Shown one piece after another: positions 47,258-57,960 of a DNA stretch of 64,000 nucleotides (within the stretch, counting starts at the first letter, position 1; each line of letters begins with the position of its first letter). Source of the stretch: Scalesia atractyloides (lineage: Eukaryota > Streptophyta > Magnoliopsida > Asterales > Asteraceae); the NCBI GenBank assembly GCA_947069175.1, contig CAMTDV010000022.1:41645027-41709026 (forward strand), read 5' to 3'. The notes beneath the pieces are model-generated. The model saw nothing but the letters and a program-made list of their open reading frames with translations, was not told the DNA's origin and ran no database searches. The translations under genes were made by a program, and so were the position numbers.

Positions 47258-48353
47258 ATTGGGATATGCTAGACCATTGGGTTAGCGGGGGAGAATCGAA
47301 CAACTTTTAGGGGATAAATTTAGGAGAGTGTTGGACTGTGACGAGAGGCAATACAAAGAGATAACTTTTGAATTTCATTCTACCTTTGAGTATCACCAGG
47401 GGAAGTTTGCTGAAAGTGATGTTGTATCTTTTGCCTTGGGAAGGCACATCTACGAGTTGACCATCCCACAGTTCGATGTAGCCACCCAGTTCTATACGGT
47501 AGACGAGGTCAAGTCACCGGAGTTCTTTATCAGCTTGCAGGGGTGTTCAAAAGAAGGCATCCGCACAGTGCTCAGACGGATGAGTTGGTCAGGTTCTGGG
47601 GTACAATTTAAGTTGCATCGTACTCCAATAATACGGTTGCTAGTGATATCATCAATCCGGTCTACCGGTTTATTCATAAAATTTTGGCAGCCACACTGGT
47701 TGGTAGGGGACAGGGGGACAACAAGGTGAACCAGGTCAGTTTTTCTATTTAATGTGCATGGTTGAGGGAGACCGGCGAACTTGGCTACTATCTTCGCGTG
47801 TTCTATGAAGAGGCTATGGAGAGGAGGCCCGGGGCTAGGATATATTGTGAGCCCCTAATTACATGGTTGGCAGAGAGTCTCGGGGTGTTTGATCGACTAC
47901 CCACGAGACAGGATGAGAGAGGGCTTATCCCCGTGCTTCATGGGTGTATGTGATCTTCAGGCTGCAGGGATTCTGACTTCGCACGAGCCTATTAGCTGGG
48001 AGGCTATCAAACATGGTCCTCAGGTTCAGCCTCCTCCGAGTTCTAAGGCTTCTTCATCTATGCAGTCCAGCGTTCCTACACGATACCAGAGGCCGATGAC
48101 ACGCCAAGAGCTGCCAGGCAGGCGGTATCCTCTTCGACAGCCCTGTCCTGATCCACTCACGTTAGATTCATTATATGACAGGATGGAGACCGGTTTTGGA
48201 GACTTGAGAGGGTATGTGGATCAACAGTTTGGTGGGGTTTACCAGGTAATGATGGAGAGCAGGAGCATGCATGACAAAGGCCAACGCAGGTTGGAAGATG
48301 GGATGCGATACATGATGGAGAACCTGCACATGGGGGTTCCATCTTACTTCTAG
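47258..48353 (+). pseudogene. Athila post-pol ORF, C-terminal part
   Basis: It resumes after the target duplication. It includes DMLDHWVSGGES (~47264-47300), a stop near 47309, then the open frame 47328-47729 (CDERQYKEITFEFHSTFEY, FALGRHIYELTIPQFDVATQF). A frame change leads to 47762-48353 with EDGMRYMMEN and a Pro/Ser/Gln-rich tail. It looks like the Athila ORF-1-type protein family (PF03078, from memory). The function of this family is not known. Confidence 0.65.
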
Positions 48354-49808
48354 TAGAGAGGTCAGCACGGTCCGGGTCAATCAAGTGGTATGGAGGATTG
48401 TCAACCATTCCAGGTGTTCGAGCAGTCATAGGAGTCAGAGGAGGATGACTAAGCAGCAGGGTTCTTTATTGATTTCTATTTTTCTTTTATGTTGTTTTCA
48501 TCTTCTGTTGGTCTGTATTTCTAAACACTTTACATGTGCGATATTTGGGTTGTTTCGGGGTATGGTTGTGGTTAACTTCTTGGAACAAGTTATTTATTGA
48601 TTATATTATGTTTGGAAGTTGTTTATGTTGGTTGATAGGTTGACGTTTGTATGCCGCTTCCGTTCGCGTGTGAGACTTGAGAGTTGTTTGCTGAGGGTAT
48701 TCAGATTGGAGGGCATGAGTGGAATTGACTGGCACATTGACAGTCTTGCATATCAGCTAAGTCGTTTCACTTGTATAGTTTGTATTTTATTTATTTTTGA
48801 GTTTTTATTATTGTTTAGTAGTGAAGACCTTCTCATACTTGCATTAGGGACAATGTAAAATTTAAGTGTGGGGATGAAATAGTTGAGTTGTAGAGTAGTT
48901 TTAATTTATTTGAAAAAAAGAAAAAATAAAAAAATCAGAAAAAGTCTTTTGAAGAAGGAATTTGCATAAATATAAACGGAAAATGATAGAAAAATTGAGT
49001 TTTTATTCGGTTTCAAATAATGATAATATGAGTTAATAAAAGGTTGAGTTTGTGTTTAGCTTGGGATATGTGAGTAGGCTCATTCCGGTTCTTAGTTTCT
49101 TTGAGATTAATATACCTTAATTGCCGTCTACTAGTGGGTACTCTCTAGGAAAAATGGGAAACCGAAACTGCCAAAAATAGTATAAGGAATGTCGGTATAA
49201 GCTAAAATCTTTAGAATTTTTATCATATAAATAAAATAAAAATATAGAAAAAATGAGCTTGATTGAAAAAAGTATACGAAGCCTATGGAATCTCCCTTGG
49301 GGATGGTGACTCTGATCGAGAATCCCTCTAGGATAAGTTGAAAAATTGCTTAAATATCGAAGCCCACATTGTCGCTCTTGGGGATGATGACTCTGGTTGA
49401 GACAGCCTCTAGGTTAGATATGCAAAAAGAAATCAAGTGCTCAAAAGAAAGAGAAAAAAAAATTTTATTTGGTTCTTAATTCTTTTGATTTTGGTATAAA
49501 ACGGTTAGGAAATGGATCGAATGATTCGTTCCTTTTTGTTCCATAAGCTTGAGGTGGGATTAGGTCTACTATATTTGCTAGTGTGAAACCTTAGGTAGAT
49601 TGACCGTTCTTAAACTAAATTCACATGATAAGAATTTTGAATCGAGTTTTGAGTTTAAGTGGACACGAATACTTGCAATCGCGGTTAATATAAATTTCAA
49701 CCTTAATAAAGTAATCCTATTTTTTTTTAAATCGAGTAATTACTTGGTTATGATTCCGTTTGCATAAGTCTTTTTCGAGGACAAAAAAAGAGCAAGTGTG
49801 GGGATATT
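48354..49808 (+). other. Athila 3' non-coding region with two polypurine tracts
   Basis: TAAGTGTGGGGA at 48863-48874 and CAAGTGTGGGGA at 49793-49804 are the same motif 930 bp apart. Only the second abuts the LTR. Between them is AT-rich DNA with a two-copy repeat around CTTGGGGATGRTGACTCTG (49298-49330 and 49378-49410). Confidence 0.7.
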
Positions 49809-51506
49809 TGATGTATTGAATAATACATCCATTTATCATGTACAATTTGTATTACTTTAGTTGATATTCGTTTTGGTTTGTCAAGAATATATCTACTTTT
49901 AATCCAAATACGTTTTGCAGGTCTTGGTTCGTGAAAGTAGCTGAAAAGACGAGAAAGTGAGCTGAAATGGTGAACGAAACCGAACCGGATCGTAGTTGGA
50001 AGTCAAAAGAATAAACGAATCGAAAAACGGGTGAAACCACCTTCTGGAGGCCCGTGAACCCATAGCTAGTTCCTCTCGCGCCCAGCGAGAGGCTAGTATT
50101 CAATCGGAGAATCATAACCCGTCGTGGGGCGCGATCGGCAGCTACATCCCTCTTGCAGGTGGCGAGAGAATAATTTGATCAGAATGTTTCGAAAGTTGAT
50201 CAGTTTGGTGAAGGATAAGTATATTAGTTAGAGTTTAACTCTAACTACATCATAATTTGGGAACGAACTTTGAAGTTGGAGAGCATTAATTCTGGAGTTC
50301 TAGAGCTTGTGGTTGAAGTTCAAGTGGCTGGGAATCGTCAAGTTGGAGCAAGAAGCTTAGAGATCAAAGCAAACACGGGTTATATTGCAAAATTTCTTAA
50401 CTTTTAGTTCCATTGTTCTTAATCTTGATGAATTCAGTTTTTAACCTTGTTTTAATCATGTTTAATACTATGTTACTTGACTAAATTCAGTATGCTACCT
50501 AGGTTTTGATTGTTTTATTATGAAAGTTTGGATCTTTATTTGATTTGATAATGTTTTAATGGGATTTTTGATCAAGTAAAGAACTTTGATTACTTGATTT
50601 GGTGTATTTGCATGTTTTGAGTTAATTGTTGATTAATGGATTGTTTTGCATGAACCTTGTTGGATGTCTTCCATAGAATAGGTTTGTGTTGATTGTCGGG
50701 TCTTAACGGGTTCGGGTAATCATCCGATAAAATTGGCCAATAAACTGGAAAATAATTAAGTAAAATATACAATTAAATCTTAACATTATACTAAATTTAA
50801 ATTATTGAGACATAATAATTTATTAACTGAATTAAATAGGTAAATTGCTAGAATTAAGTATCGAGAAAATCCCGGTTCTAGTTTACTTGCTATATTCGAG
50901 TCGGTTAAACCAAATCAAGAGTCATAGTTGGTCTAGGCTTCCTATTGAGAGATAGTTAGCTAATTCAGTCACTTTATTGAATATTAGATAACCGAAAGGA
51001 AATCTTAAAACCGGTAAACCCAACTACTTTTAGGATATCATAGGTGTCTTCCCAAGAAGGGTCGGGGTTCCTATTCGGTATTCCTTAGAGTCTAGTATTT
51101 CAAGATCTCGGTTTCCCATTCACCTTATTAATAAATTAAGATATCCAATCAATAGTAATAGAAAATCTAACCTAGGTAGCCATTCCACCATCCTTGAATC
51201 AAACCACTAATTTAAAAGTCCAATTTAATTCACTTTAGTTATGTTAATTTTAGTTTAATTATAAATTTAGAATTATTAGAAACCCCCCCCCCCCAAATAT
51301 AAACAAGTGTGTCAATTTAGTCTAGATCGAGTCGTCAACATAATTAGAGAGTCTTGTGGGTTGATATCCGGACTTACTTAAGCTATTCTACAATTGATCG
51401 GTCCACTTGCCGGTTAGTAGTTTAATCAAATTTAGAAGTCTAGAGTATAATTTGAGTCTAGAATTAGGGTAATTTTAATTGTTTTTAATTGACTACTTTT
51501 AGAACA
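49809..51506 (+). repeat. 3' LTR of the Athila element
   Basis: Matches 16204-17898. It ends ...AGAACA at 51506, followed by TTA and the resumed exon GATCTCC. Confidence 0.9.
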
Positions 51507-51509
51507 TTA

Positions 51510-52112
51510 GATCTCCTTCAAGTCCTTATACCAGGACTCCGCCGCCGGTACAGGAACGGTCTCAACGACGATATCCTCCACCCCCCCAGAAATGCATCCA
51601 GAAGGGTATAACACTGGCCTTTATGTAAAAACGTTTTATTTTCCAATCATGAAAAGACTTGGGGGAGAGAGAGCAAAATCTTTTTCGCCAGAATGCAATG
51701 CTGAAAAGAATAAAATCCCATGGACCAATGCAGTTGATAAAAAATCCTAAACCGGTCAATGGTTGGGGTAACACCCATCGACCGGCACAAAAACTCAAAA
51801 TGCTTGATCCTCAACATCCCCATCGGATTTAGTTAGGAGATGTGGAATCGGTAGAAGTTCAAAATCTCAAGGAAAGGTTTGGTGGCCGGTAACCGGAAGT
51901 TACCGTCAGCAAAAAAAATCAAAGAATAAAGTAATGTAGCCGGCCGGAGCATCGACTGGAGTCTCTTCCTCAGCCGGATAGCGGGCATCCCAGTCCTTAG
52001 GGAACCGGTAGCCGGAAACCAGGTGTTGGAAACTGGCCTGGTTCCACTTAATGGCCGGCAATGAGGTCGAAGCCTCCGCTATGGACACGGTTTCAGGACC
52101 CCTGGTCACCAT
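51510..52112 (-). pseudogene. Antisense extra gene of the Tat element, 5' exon
   Basis: The start codon is at 52112-52110 (MVTRGPETVSIAEAS). It continues with FPKDWDARYPAEEETPVDAP and AGYITLFFDFF (to ~51915). A frame change, LTGLGFFINCIGPWDF-type residues in alternating frames and FHDWKIKRFYIK (~51640) follow, then a G-run frameshift near 51575, ending at the Athila insertion after a KDL-KEI segment. This arrangement is the N-terminal domain of the PF04195-like family. Joined to 16203-13711 it makes one gene of at least six exons, in reverse orientation to the element's pol. Confidence 0.75.
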
Positions 52113-52236
52113 GGAAATCACAGAAGAAAGAAGATTTGAAAACAAGAAGGCAAGAACACAATAACTCAGAGAAGAATTCAGAGAATTTGAAAGAAAAAGT
52201 TTGAAGGCGTGAATGAAACCCTAGACGGTTTCCCCT

Positions 52237-52244
52237 TATTTATA
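52237..52244 (-). promoter_or_regulatory. TATA box for the antisense gene
   Basis: On the minus strand TATAAATA (in GGGTATAAATAAGG) lies 125 bp upstream of the ATG at 52112. It indicates that the antisense gene has its own promoter inside the element. Confidence 0.55.
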
Positions 52245-52653
52245 CCCAACGCATTTAATGGGGAAGTATGAAGCACGCGCCGAATTAACAACCAATCAGC
52301 GTAGGATGCGTGGCAGGCAAGTGGCAACTGTTGGTTGTCACGCACGTGTTGCCAGTACCTTCTTTGCCAATTCATTAATGAAAGAGAGGCTGCACTGTTG
52401 ACAGCATGCCACAGCTGTCAAACGTCACCTCCAGGGCACCCCTTTTTCTCATCAACCCGCCTGCAACATCAGCATAACAAGATTCAAATTTCAAAGACCT
52501 TATCATGAGTAAGGGTTTCCCTCACACAAAGGTTTCCTCCAACCCTTATTGAATTTTTGTCGTTGAGATAAGCGCGCATACAAGAATTCTTATAGTCCAG
52601 CACTCCACCTACTTGCCAACATGCGCATAGGAGCAGAACTGGACTGGGGGACT
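52245..52653. other. Region between antisense promoter and 3' LTR
   Basis: No gene. It would contain upstream elements of the antisense promoter. A purine tract (ACTGGGGGACTTGGAGGGG, 52642-52660) may be the polypurine tract of the Tat element. Confidence 0.4.
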
Positions 52654-53878
52654 TGGAGGGGTATGGTCCCAAAAACCCTGCGCCTGCACAAGGAACCATA
52701 CCCTCAACAACGGCATACAAGAATAACCTTGCGCGCAATGTGAAATGGTGCGCCATTCTTGAAACCAGCAGGTTGCCTAACAACCTTGCGCGCAATGTGC
52801 AATGGTATTGCAACCTTGATACATGCAGGTCACACAACGAACCTTGCGCACACTACGCAATGGCGAGTTAGACCGACACATGCAGGTCACACAACGAACC
52901 TTGCGCACTCTGCGTAACGGCGAGTTAACACATGCAGGTCACACAGCGAAACTTGCGCACTCTATGCAACGGCAAGTTAAACCGATACATACAGGTCACA
53001 CAATGAACCTTGCACATACTGTGCAGTTAGACCTGGAAATACAAGTCGCACAACGAACCTTGCGTACTTGGCGCAACTGCAAGTTAGACTTAAAAGCGCA
53101 GGGCCCTTGACCCTGCGCGGATCAAACAACCCTCTAGCCACGAAGGCTTAAAACCTTGCATAAGGCCAAGACCAACATGAGAGCAACTCATAGTCTTGAG
53201 AACAAAAGGACTTAATCGCTACAAACTCTACGCTGGCCAGAAAGTACTGAAAGCCACGCGGAAGGGAAAAGCGCAAAGAGGCATTGACCAATACAAGGGT
53301 ACAAAGTGGCAGAGCTGTGATCCAATGGTCACTCGGCAGGTTGTGTCAGACTGCGTCGCATGAATAGTAATGCAGAGGATAGACAGTACACCAACCACAC
53401 TCACGCCAGCGACAGTCACACATTCTCCAGTTTCGACTGATGACAGGTCTGACACCAGGGACAACTGCCATGACACGTGGCACCATTCACCATCCGACAA
53501 AGCACACCTCCTGCCAGAGATCATTAATGAACGATGCAGAGGGACAGAATGGATATCCCTGGTCGTCTGGGTCGGGCCCAAGGCCCATCAGCCCGTCTCC
53601 TAACACACCTATCTTCGGTTATAAAATAAGGATTACGCCACAAGGTAAAATCATGTTATCTTCATCTACATTTAGAAATATACGAGTTTACTTATTGCAC
53701 GCTACTTTGAGCTTAAATGCTTATTACTTGCAATCACAGATACGTATTCTCACGCCGGAGTGTGATCACGGAGAAAACCCTCCCCCTTTCTCTCTTGACG
53801 AGGCTAACGACGTTGATAGTTTTGCAGATTAGCTTGAAGTGAGATCACCCAGAAGAGCGAATGAGAGACAACCTTTCA
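52654..53878 (+). repeat. Probable 3' LTR of the Tat-lineage element
   Basis: It is placed from the purine tract before 52654, a TG start (TGGAGGGGTATGG) and a possible CA end at 53878 (CCTTTCA) after the GAGATCACCCAGAAGAGCGA motif. There is no second copy in the window, so both ends are estimates. It includes the tandem repeats at 52780-53095. Confidence 0.4.
52780..53095. repeat. Tandem repeat of ~57 bp, about six copies
   Basis: Copies share ACATGCAGGTCACACAACGA, AACCTTGCGCA and a GCAA-GGCGAGTTA tail. They start near 52819, 52877, 52931, 52985 and 53036, after partial copies from ~52725. Copies are diverged (10-25% by eye). Confidence 0.8.
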
Positions 53879-53919
53879 TGTAGAAATATTAGGCTGTAAC
53901 TAAGATATATCAGGATACT

Positions 53920-54407
53920 TGTTGATGCACTTTATGGTCGTCACTGTGCGAATAGGCTAGAAAGAGTGTGTATTGAATATTGTATAGGTTAGATACGAAC
54001 ACATGACCCAAGTGCGAACGAGTACTGGCTCGTATGAATGACATGTGCCTCGTACGAGTGACTATATGCTTCATACGAGTGACTCTGTTACTTGTACGAG
54101 TGATAATATCTCACTCGTACGAATGGCCCTTTGTACGAGTGATAACATGCTCAGTTCGCACGAGCTGTCATGTCTATAAATAGGTGTTGCTGTTCATTGT
54201 TTGTAAGTTTTAGAAGTTCCCTTAGGGGAAATGCTGGCCGATTCTCTCCAAGAACTCCGCCAGCCAGTCAAGATGTATACTCTTCGGTATGAATGAATGA
54301 ATTGAAAAGCTTCCGCTGATTCTGTGCCTAAATGTCCATTTCGTTCTGCCGAATTTGTTCTATCCCCAAAGCTTCCGTCTAGAACCGCCGCTGACCACGA
54401 GACCACA
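53920..54407 (+). repeat. 5' LTR of the small non-autonomous element
   Basis: TATAAATA is at 54175-54182. Six palindrome positions lie at 54030, 54050, 54071, 54092, 54115 and 54131. Only two are intact TCGTACGA; the others read TCGTATGA, TCATACGA, TTGTACGA and TTGTACGA. Confidence 0.9.
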
Positions 54408-54408
54408 G

Positions 54409-54420
54409 CTGGTATCAGAG
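54409..54420 (+). other. Primer binding site of the small element
   Basis: TGGTATCAGAGC, initiator-Met type, lies two to three bases after the LTR. Confidence 0.88.
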
Positions 54421-55811
54421 CTTTGGTACCGATTCATTCAATCTAACAGTTGACGAATCACCTACGCTCATGAATTTTGGATGTATGAGGGGTCTTAGAC
54501 GTAATACATCAAATAAACGGACAATCCACATACACAACGTAAAATTGAAACCATAGGATTGTTAAAAACTGATTTTCGACCAGATCTGTGCAAAAATCAT
54601 GTCGAAATTCAAAGAAAATGAAGATTCTGGATCGAAAAAAATGTAATCAGTTTTCCGTACGAGCGAGCCTCTGTGGCTCGTACGAGTGACAATTGGTCAC
54701 CAGCACGAAACTCCACTCGTACGGAGCACCACTGTACGAAGCACCACGCGTACAAAGTCCAGCTCGTACGAAGTGGTGACAAAAAAAAGGCATTTTTTGA
54801 TCGTATTGATGAGACGAGTGTCCAGAAAAATTTAGTGATTACAATTTTTTTCAAGATTTTAACGTCTAATTCGGGCTATTCGGAGACACCGTCTAGAGCT
54901 TCAAAGTATAGATTTGATGATACGATCACAAAGGGATGCAGATTTTGGGATAGTCACTGACATCTGCGCAAAACGTTGATCACCTGGTGTAGTGACTATT
55001 AATGAGCTTTAATGTTTAGTCAGCATTTGATCAAAAACTGCAATTTTGGGAAATTTTCTGTAAAATTTGGGTACCATATGCTGCAGTTGCGCCATAATCT
55101 TCATTCCCATAAGAAATCAAGACGTCATAATTTGCAAAAATGAGGGGAATAAAAATTTTCACGTATATTTAAAAATTCCGGCATTTTTTAAATTCGTGAC
55201 GCTGTAACAGTATCCGGGTGGTTCAGACTACAATTATATGGGAAACACAGAGGATCGAGATTTATTAGAGATGAGATAACGTTTAAGTCTATTCACGAAA
55301 TACACTATACATTTGGAAGAATGTTTCTCAGATTCGAGTGATACCAGATATTTTGTTTCCAATGATTTGCTGATCGAGAAGATTGCGGATATTTATTGAT
55401 TTGAAGTTTTTCGGTGTGGTATTTCGAAGTTTCTGTCAATTGCCGGTTGGGTTTTGAAGATCAGAGGATCGAGCATCAGGGTAGTGCGCTAAACCGAACG
55501 CGGATATGCTTAACGTCGAAATGGAGAAGCATCATTGTTTAATTTTGAGTTGGTGATAATTCGAAAAAATTTGTAGATCAAGCAAGCCAGAGGTGCTCTT
55601 GAACCGTGCAAACAACAAACTAAAGATTAATTTCTGGAGAAAATTATTTCAGGGGGAATGTTGCCTAACGTAGATAATGCAAACTCGGATCTTCAATCAA
55701 GGGGAATTGCGACGTCAACAGATACCTGATTGAAGTTGCAGCATATTCAAACACAGCTCTTAGATTTCAAGTTCAAGTTCAAGCTTCGACAATGACGTCC
55801 AAGGGGGAAAT
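54421..55811 (+). other. Non-coding interior of the small element
   Basis: No open frame of note. More TCGTACGA-like sites occur at ~54656-54775. Purine tract AAGGGGGAAAT is at 55801-55811, immediately before the 3' LTR; another AGGGGGAA is near 55650. Confidence 0.75.
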
Positions 55812-56299
55812 TGTTGCTGCACTTTATGGCCGTCATTGTACGAATAGGCTAGAAAGAGTGTGTATTGAATATTGTATAGATTAGATACGAACACACGACC
55901 CAAGTGCGAACGAGTACTGGCTCGTACGAGTGACATGTGCCTCGTACGAGTGACTATATGCTTCGTACGAGTGACTTTGTTACTCGTACGAGTTATAACA
56001 TCTCACTCGTACGAATGACCCTTCGTACGAGTGATAACATGCTCGGTTCGCATGAGTTGTCATGTCTATAAATAGGTGTTGTGTGTTCATTTTTGTAAGT
56101 TTTGGAAGTTCCCTTAGGGGAAACGCTGGCGGATTCTCTCCAGGAACTCCGCCAGCCAGTCAAGATTTATACTCTTTCGGTATGAATGAATGATTGAAAA
56201 GCTTCCACTGATTTTGTGCCTACATGTCTATTTCGTTATGCCGAATATGTTCTATCCCCAAAGCTTCCTTCTAGAACCGCCGCCGACCACGGGACCACA
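55812..56299 (+). repeat. 3' LTR of the small non-autonomous element
   Basis: TATAAATA is at 56067-56074. Six exact TCGTACGA palindromes lie at 55922, 55942, 55963, 55984, 56007 and 56023. Confidence 0.9.
55922..56030 (+). promoter_or_regulatory. Phased TCGTACGA palindrome array in the small element's LTR
   Basis: Six exact palindromes have spacing 20, 21, 21, 23 and 16 bp, ending 37 bp upstream of the TATA box. Several extend to CTCGTACGAG. Confidence 0.85.
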
Positions 56300-56304
56300 A
56301 TACT

Positions 56305-57646
56305 TCTCGGTTCAGCCGTGTTTCTTCAACCTCCATTCACATCTTCAGTAGACACACTACTATTATCTTCATTGGTTACAACATAATTAGCGGTACTAAC
56401 ATTACTTCTTCCGGTAGTCACAACGCATGTTTCGACTTGGCTGATAAATGTGTTTTCATCTGTATTCGATTGGTAGTCACAAACTATGTGACCCTTTTGA
56501 TAGGACTTCAAGAGACTCTCGAATGCCTTTCAAGTAGCCCTCGAACTATCATTCAAACCCGCTTTAATCGAACCTCTAAACTTGACCAATTATAGAACTC
56601 GATTAACTGGAAGAAGGGATAACTTGTCAACTGCCTTCAACCGAAATGAATATAAGGGTTTACCAAGATCTGATCGAGATCTTTTACCACTGCCTTTGAA
56701 CAAGTCTTCTTATTTTGTTTACCCTACTACTTGTAACTCTGCCATCGTTTCAGTTTCTTGACTTTTTCTTCACTGCGATCGGTTTCTGAACTCCTGCTAT
56801 CAGAAACTCACTGTGATCGGTACCTAGACACCTTTGATCGGAAACACCTCTAAGTCGGAAACAGATGGGTCACCTTCAATAGAAATACGGGCCTATATCA
56901 TCAGGTGAATTTGTTAGTTTCCCGATGTTTTGTTTTTTCCGCGACACACTCGTTTTTTTCTAGTTCCAAAATCACCGAAAAAAACCGTTGCTAAATTGAT
57001 CACTGGTCATCACTGTTGTCGTAGCCGTCATATAACACCACCATGAACCACTGATGAACTATTGGTGGTCATCATGTCTTCATTCTGTTGGAATTTTATT
57101 CTAGCCACCAAACATCCCACTTTCTAGAATTCCTATTTTATTTCTCGCAATTTAGTCCAATAAGGCAACAATCCAAGACCAGCATGAATTCATGTTCTTT
57201 CCACAAACTACCACTTCAATTTTGTTTTTCTTTTTGTTCGTCTTTTAATTCCGATCGTAAAAGCCGCTAGAATCTTCTTGTCGTTTTACTGCCACTGCAC
57301 AAGAACTCCCGATATGATAAACTGATCAAATCTTTATTATTGATATACTGAAAGTTGCACACCCACCAAAATTACATCTTGTATGCGAACTCAATGTTGG
57401 GCTACGGAAACGGAAATCATGTACAACAGCCAGAACTAATAAATGTTACTTCTTCGTCCTCCAAGCATGCACGTATCCAGTGGCGAAGCTTGACGTTTTC
57501 GACTGCCGGGGGAGGGGAGGGTTGAAAACTACATTTATAACACTAGTGAGCGAAAAAGCCCCCCTCAAAGCCGCGCCCCTGCAAGTATCGCCGTTGCAAC
57601 CCTGCGAGGGTTGCTCCTCCTTAGCAAAACGACTCTCAAAACCGTG
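56305..57646. other. Intergenic stretch, no gene seen
   Basis: Only short frames occur. A minus-strand segment with QKGHIVCDYQ near 56500-56460 faintly recalls a Copia gag knuckle but lacks the first two cysteines. Confidence 0.5.
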
Positions 57647-57960
57647 GGTCTGATACCACTTGTTAAATGTATGTACGAGATCAGATAGATAGATAAATAC
57701 AGACGAGATTCACTAATTACTTCTATTTATTATTGTGAATGAATAAAACTACAAGACTCAAGATATATAAATACTAAAAACAATCTAATTCTTTTATTCT
57801 TACTCATATTTATCTCTAGACAATTAGACATTAATCAAATCTAATACTAAGATGATTCAGATAATATAATTAAATGCATTTAATTACTATTTTACTTGTT
57901 TAGTCTTTCGACTTTAGATCTTCTCTGTACCACCCTTTGAAATCAACTGAACCTCCCTAA
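57647..57960 (-). mobile_element. Possible truncated Copia LTR and primer site
   Basis: On the minus strand TGGTATCAGACC (plus 57658-57647) lies two bases after a ...ATTTAACA end (plus 57661 onward), the layout of a Copia primer site and LTR terminus. The LTR would extend to about 57960. No second LTR or coding sequence is convincing. Confidence 0.35.

Larger units (their letters stand above)
16204..51509 (+). mobile_element. Athila-type Ty3/Gypsy element with two nested insertions
   Basis: LTRs of 1695 and 1698 bp (16204-17898 and 49809-51506) flank an Asp-tRNA-type primer site, gag with an Asn-rich tail, protease, RT, RNase H, integrase and a post-pol reading frame. The primer site and the extra 3' frame identify the Athila lineage. 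It is inserted in an exon of the antisense gene. On the minus strand the codons on both sides join in frame, which proves the boundary to within a few bases. The target duplication is poor: GATAT on the left and GATCT (51510-51514) on the right, with three extra bases TTA after the LTR's CA. The element is split by the gag-only element (20436-28932) and the Copia element (33814-47257). All its genes are broken. Confidence 0.9.
13077..53878 (+). mobile_element. Degraded Tat-lineage Ty3/Gypsy element hosting the Athila nest
   Basis: The parts in order are: integrase C-terminus (+, 13081-13330), a non-coding spacer, an antisense intron-containing gene (minus), and a probable 3' LTR. An antisense extra ORF between pol and the 3' LTR is a known trait of Tat-lineage elements such as maize Grande (from memory). 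The 5' LTR, gag and most of pol are missing. The Athila element interrupts the antisense gene between 16203 and ~51510. Boundaries are approximate, especially the right end. Confidence 0.65.
53920..56299 (+). mobile_element. Small non-autonomous LTR element (2.38 kb)
   Basis: LTRs at 53920-54407 and 55812-56299 are exactly 488 bp each. They start TGTTG and end CCACA and are flanked by a perfect 5-bp duplication ATACT (53915-53919 and 56300-56304). A Met primer site and a purine tract are present. The 1.4-kb interior codes for nothing recognisable, so replication must use enzymes from another element. It shares with the Copia element the TGTTGAT-type start, the Met primer, the AGGGGGA tract and arrays of TCGTACGA, so a SIRE-like Copia element is the likely helper. 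Confidence 0.9.

Noticed and set aside
53228..53832. Frames of 77-130 residues in the Tat LTR region
   Set aside because: Overlapping frames on both strands in repeat-rich LTR DNA, with no family resemblance.
56325..56511. Copia gag remnant on the minus strand
   Set aside because: Only a partial knuckle-like QKGH-C pattern is seen, without the first cysteines or any flanking gag similarity. It is too weak to annotate.
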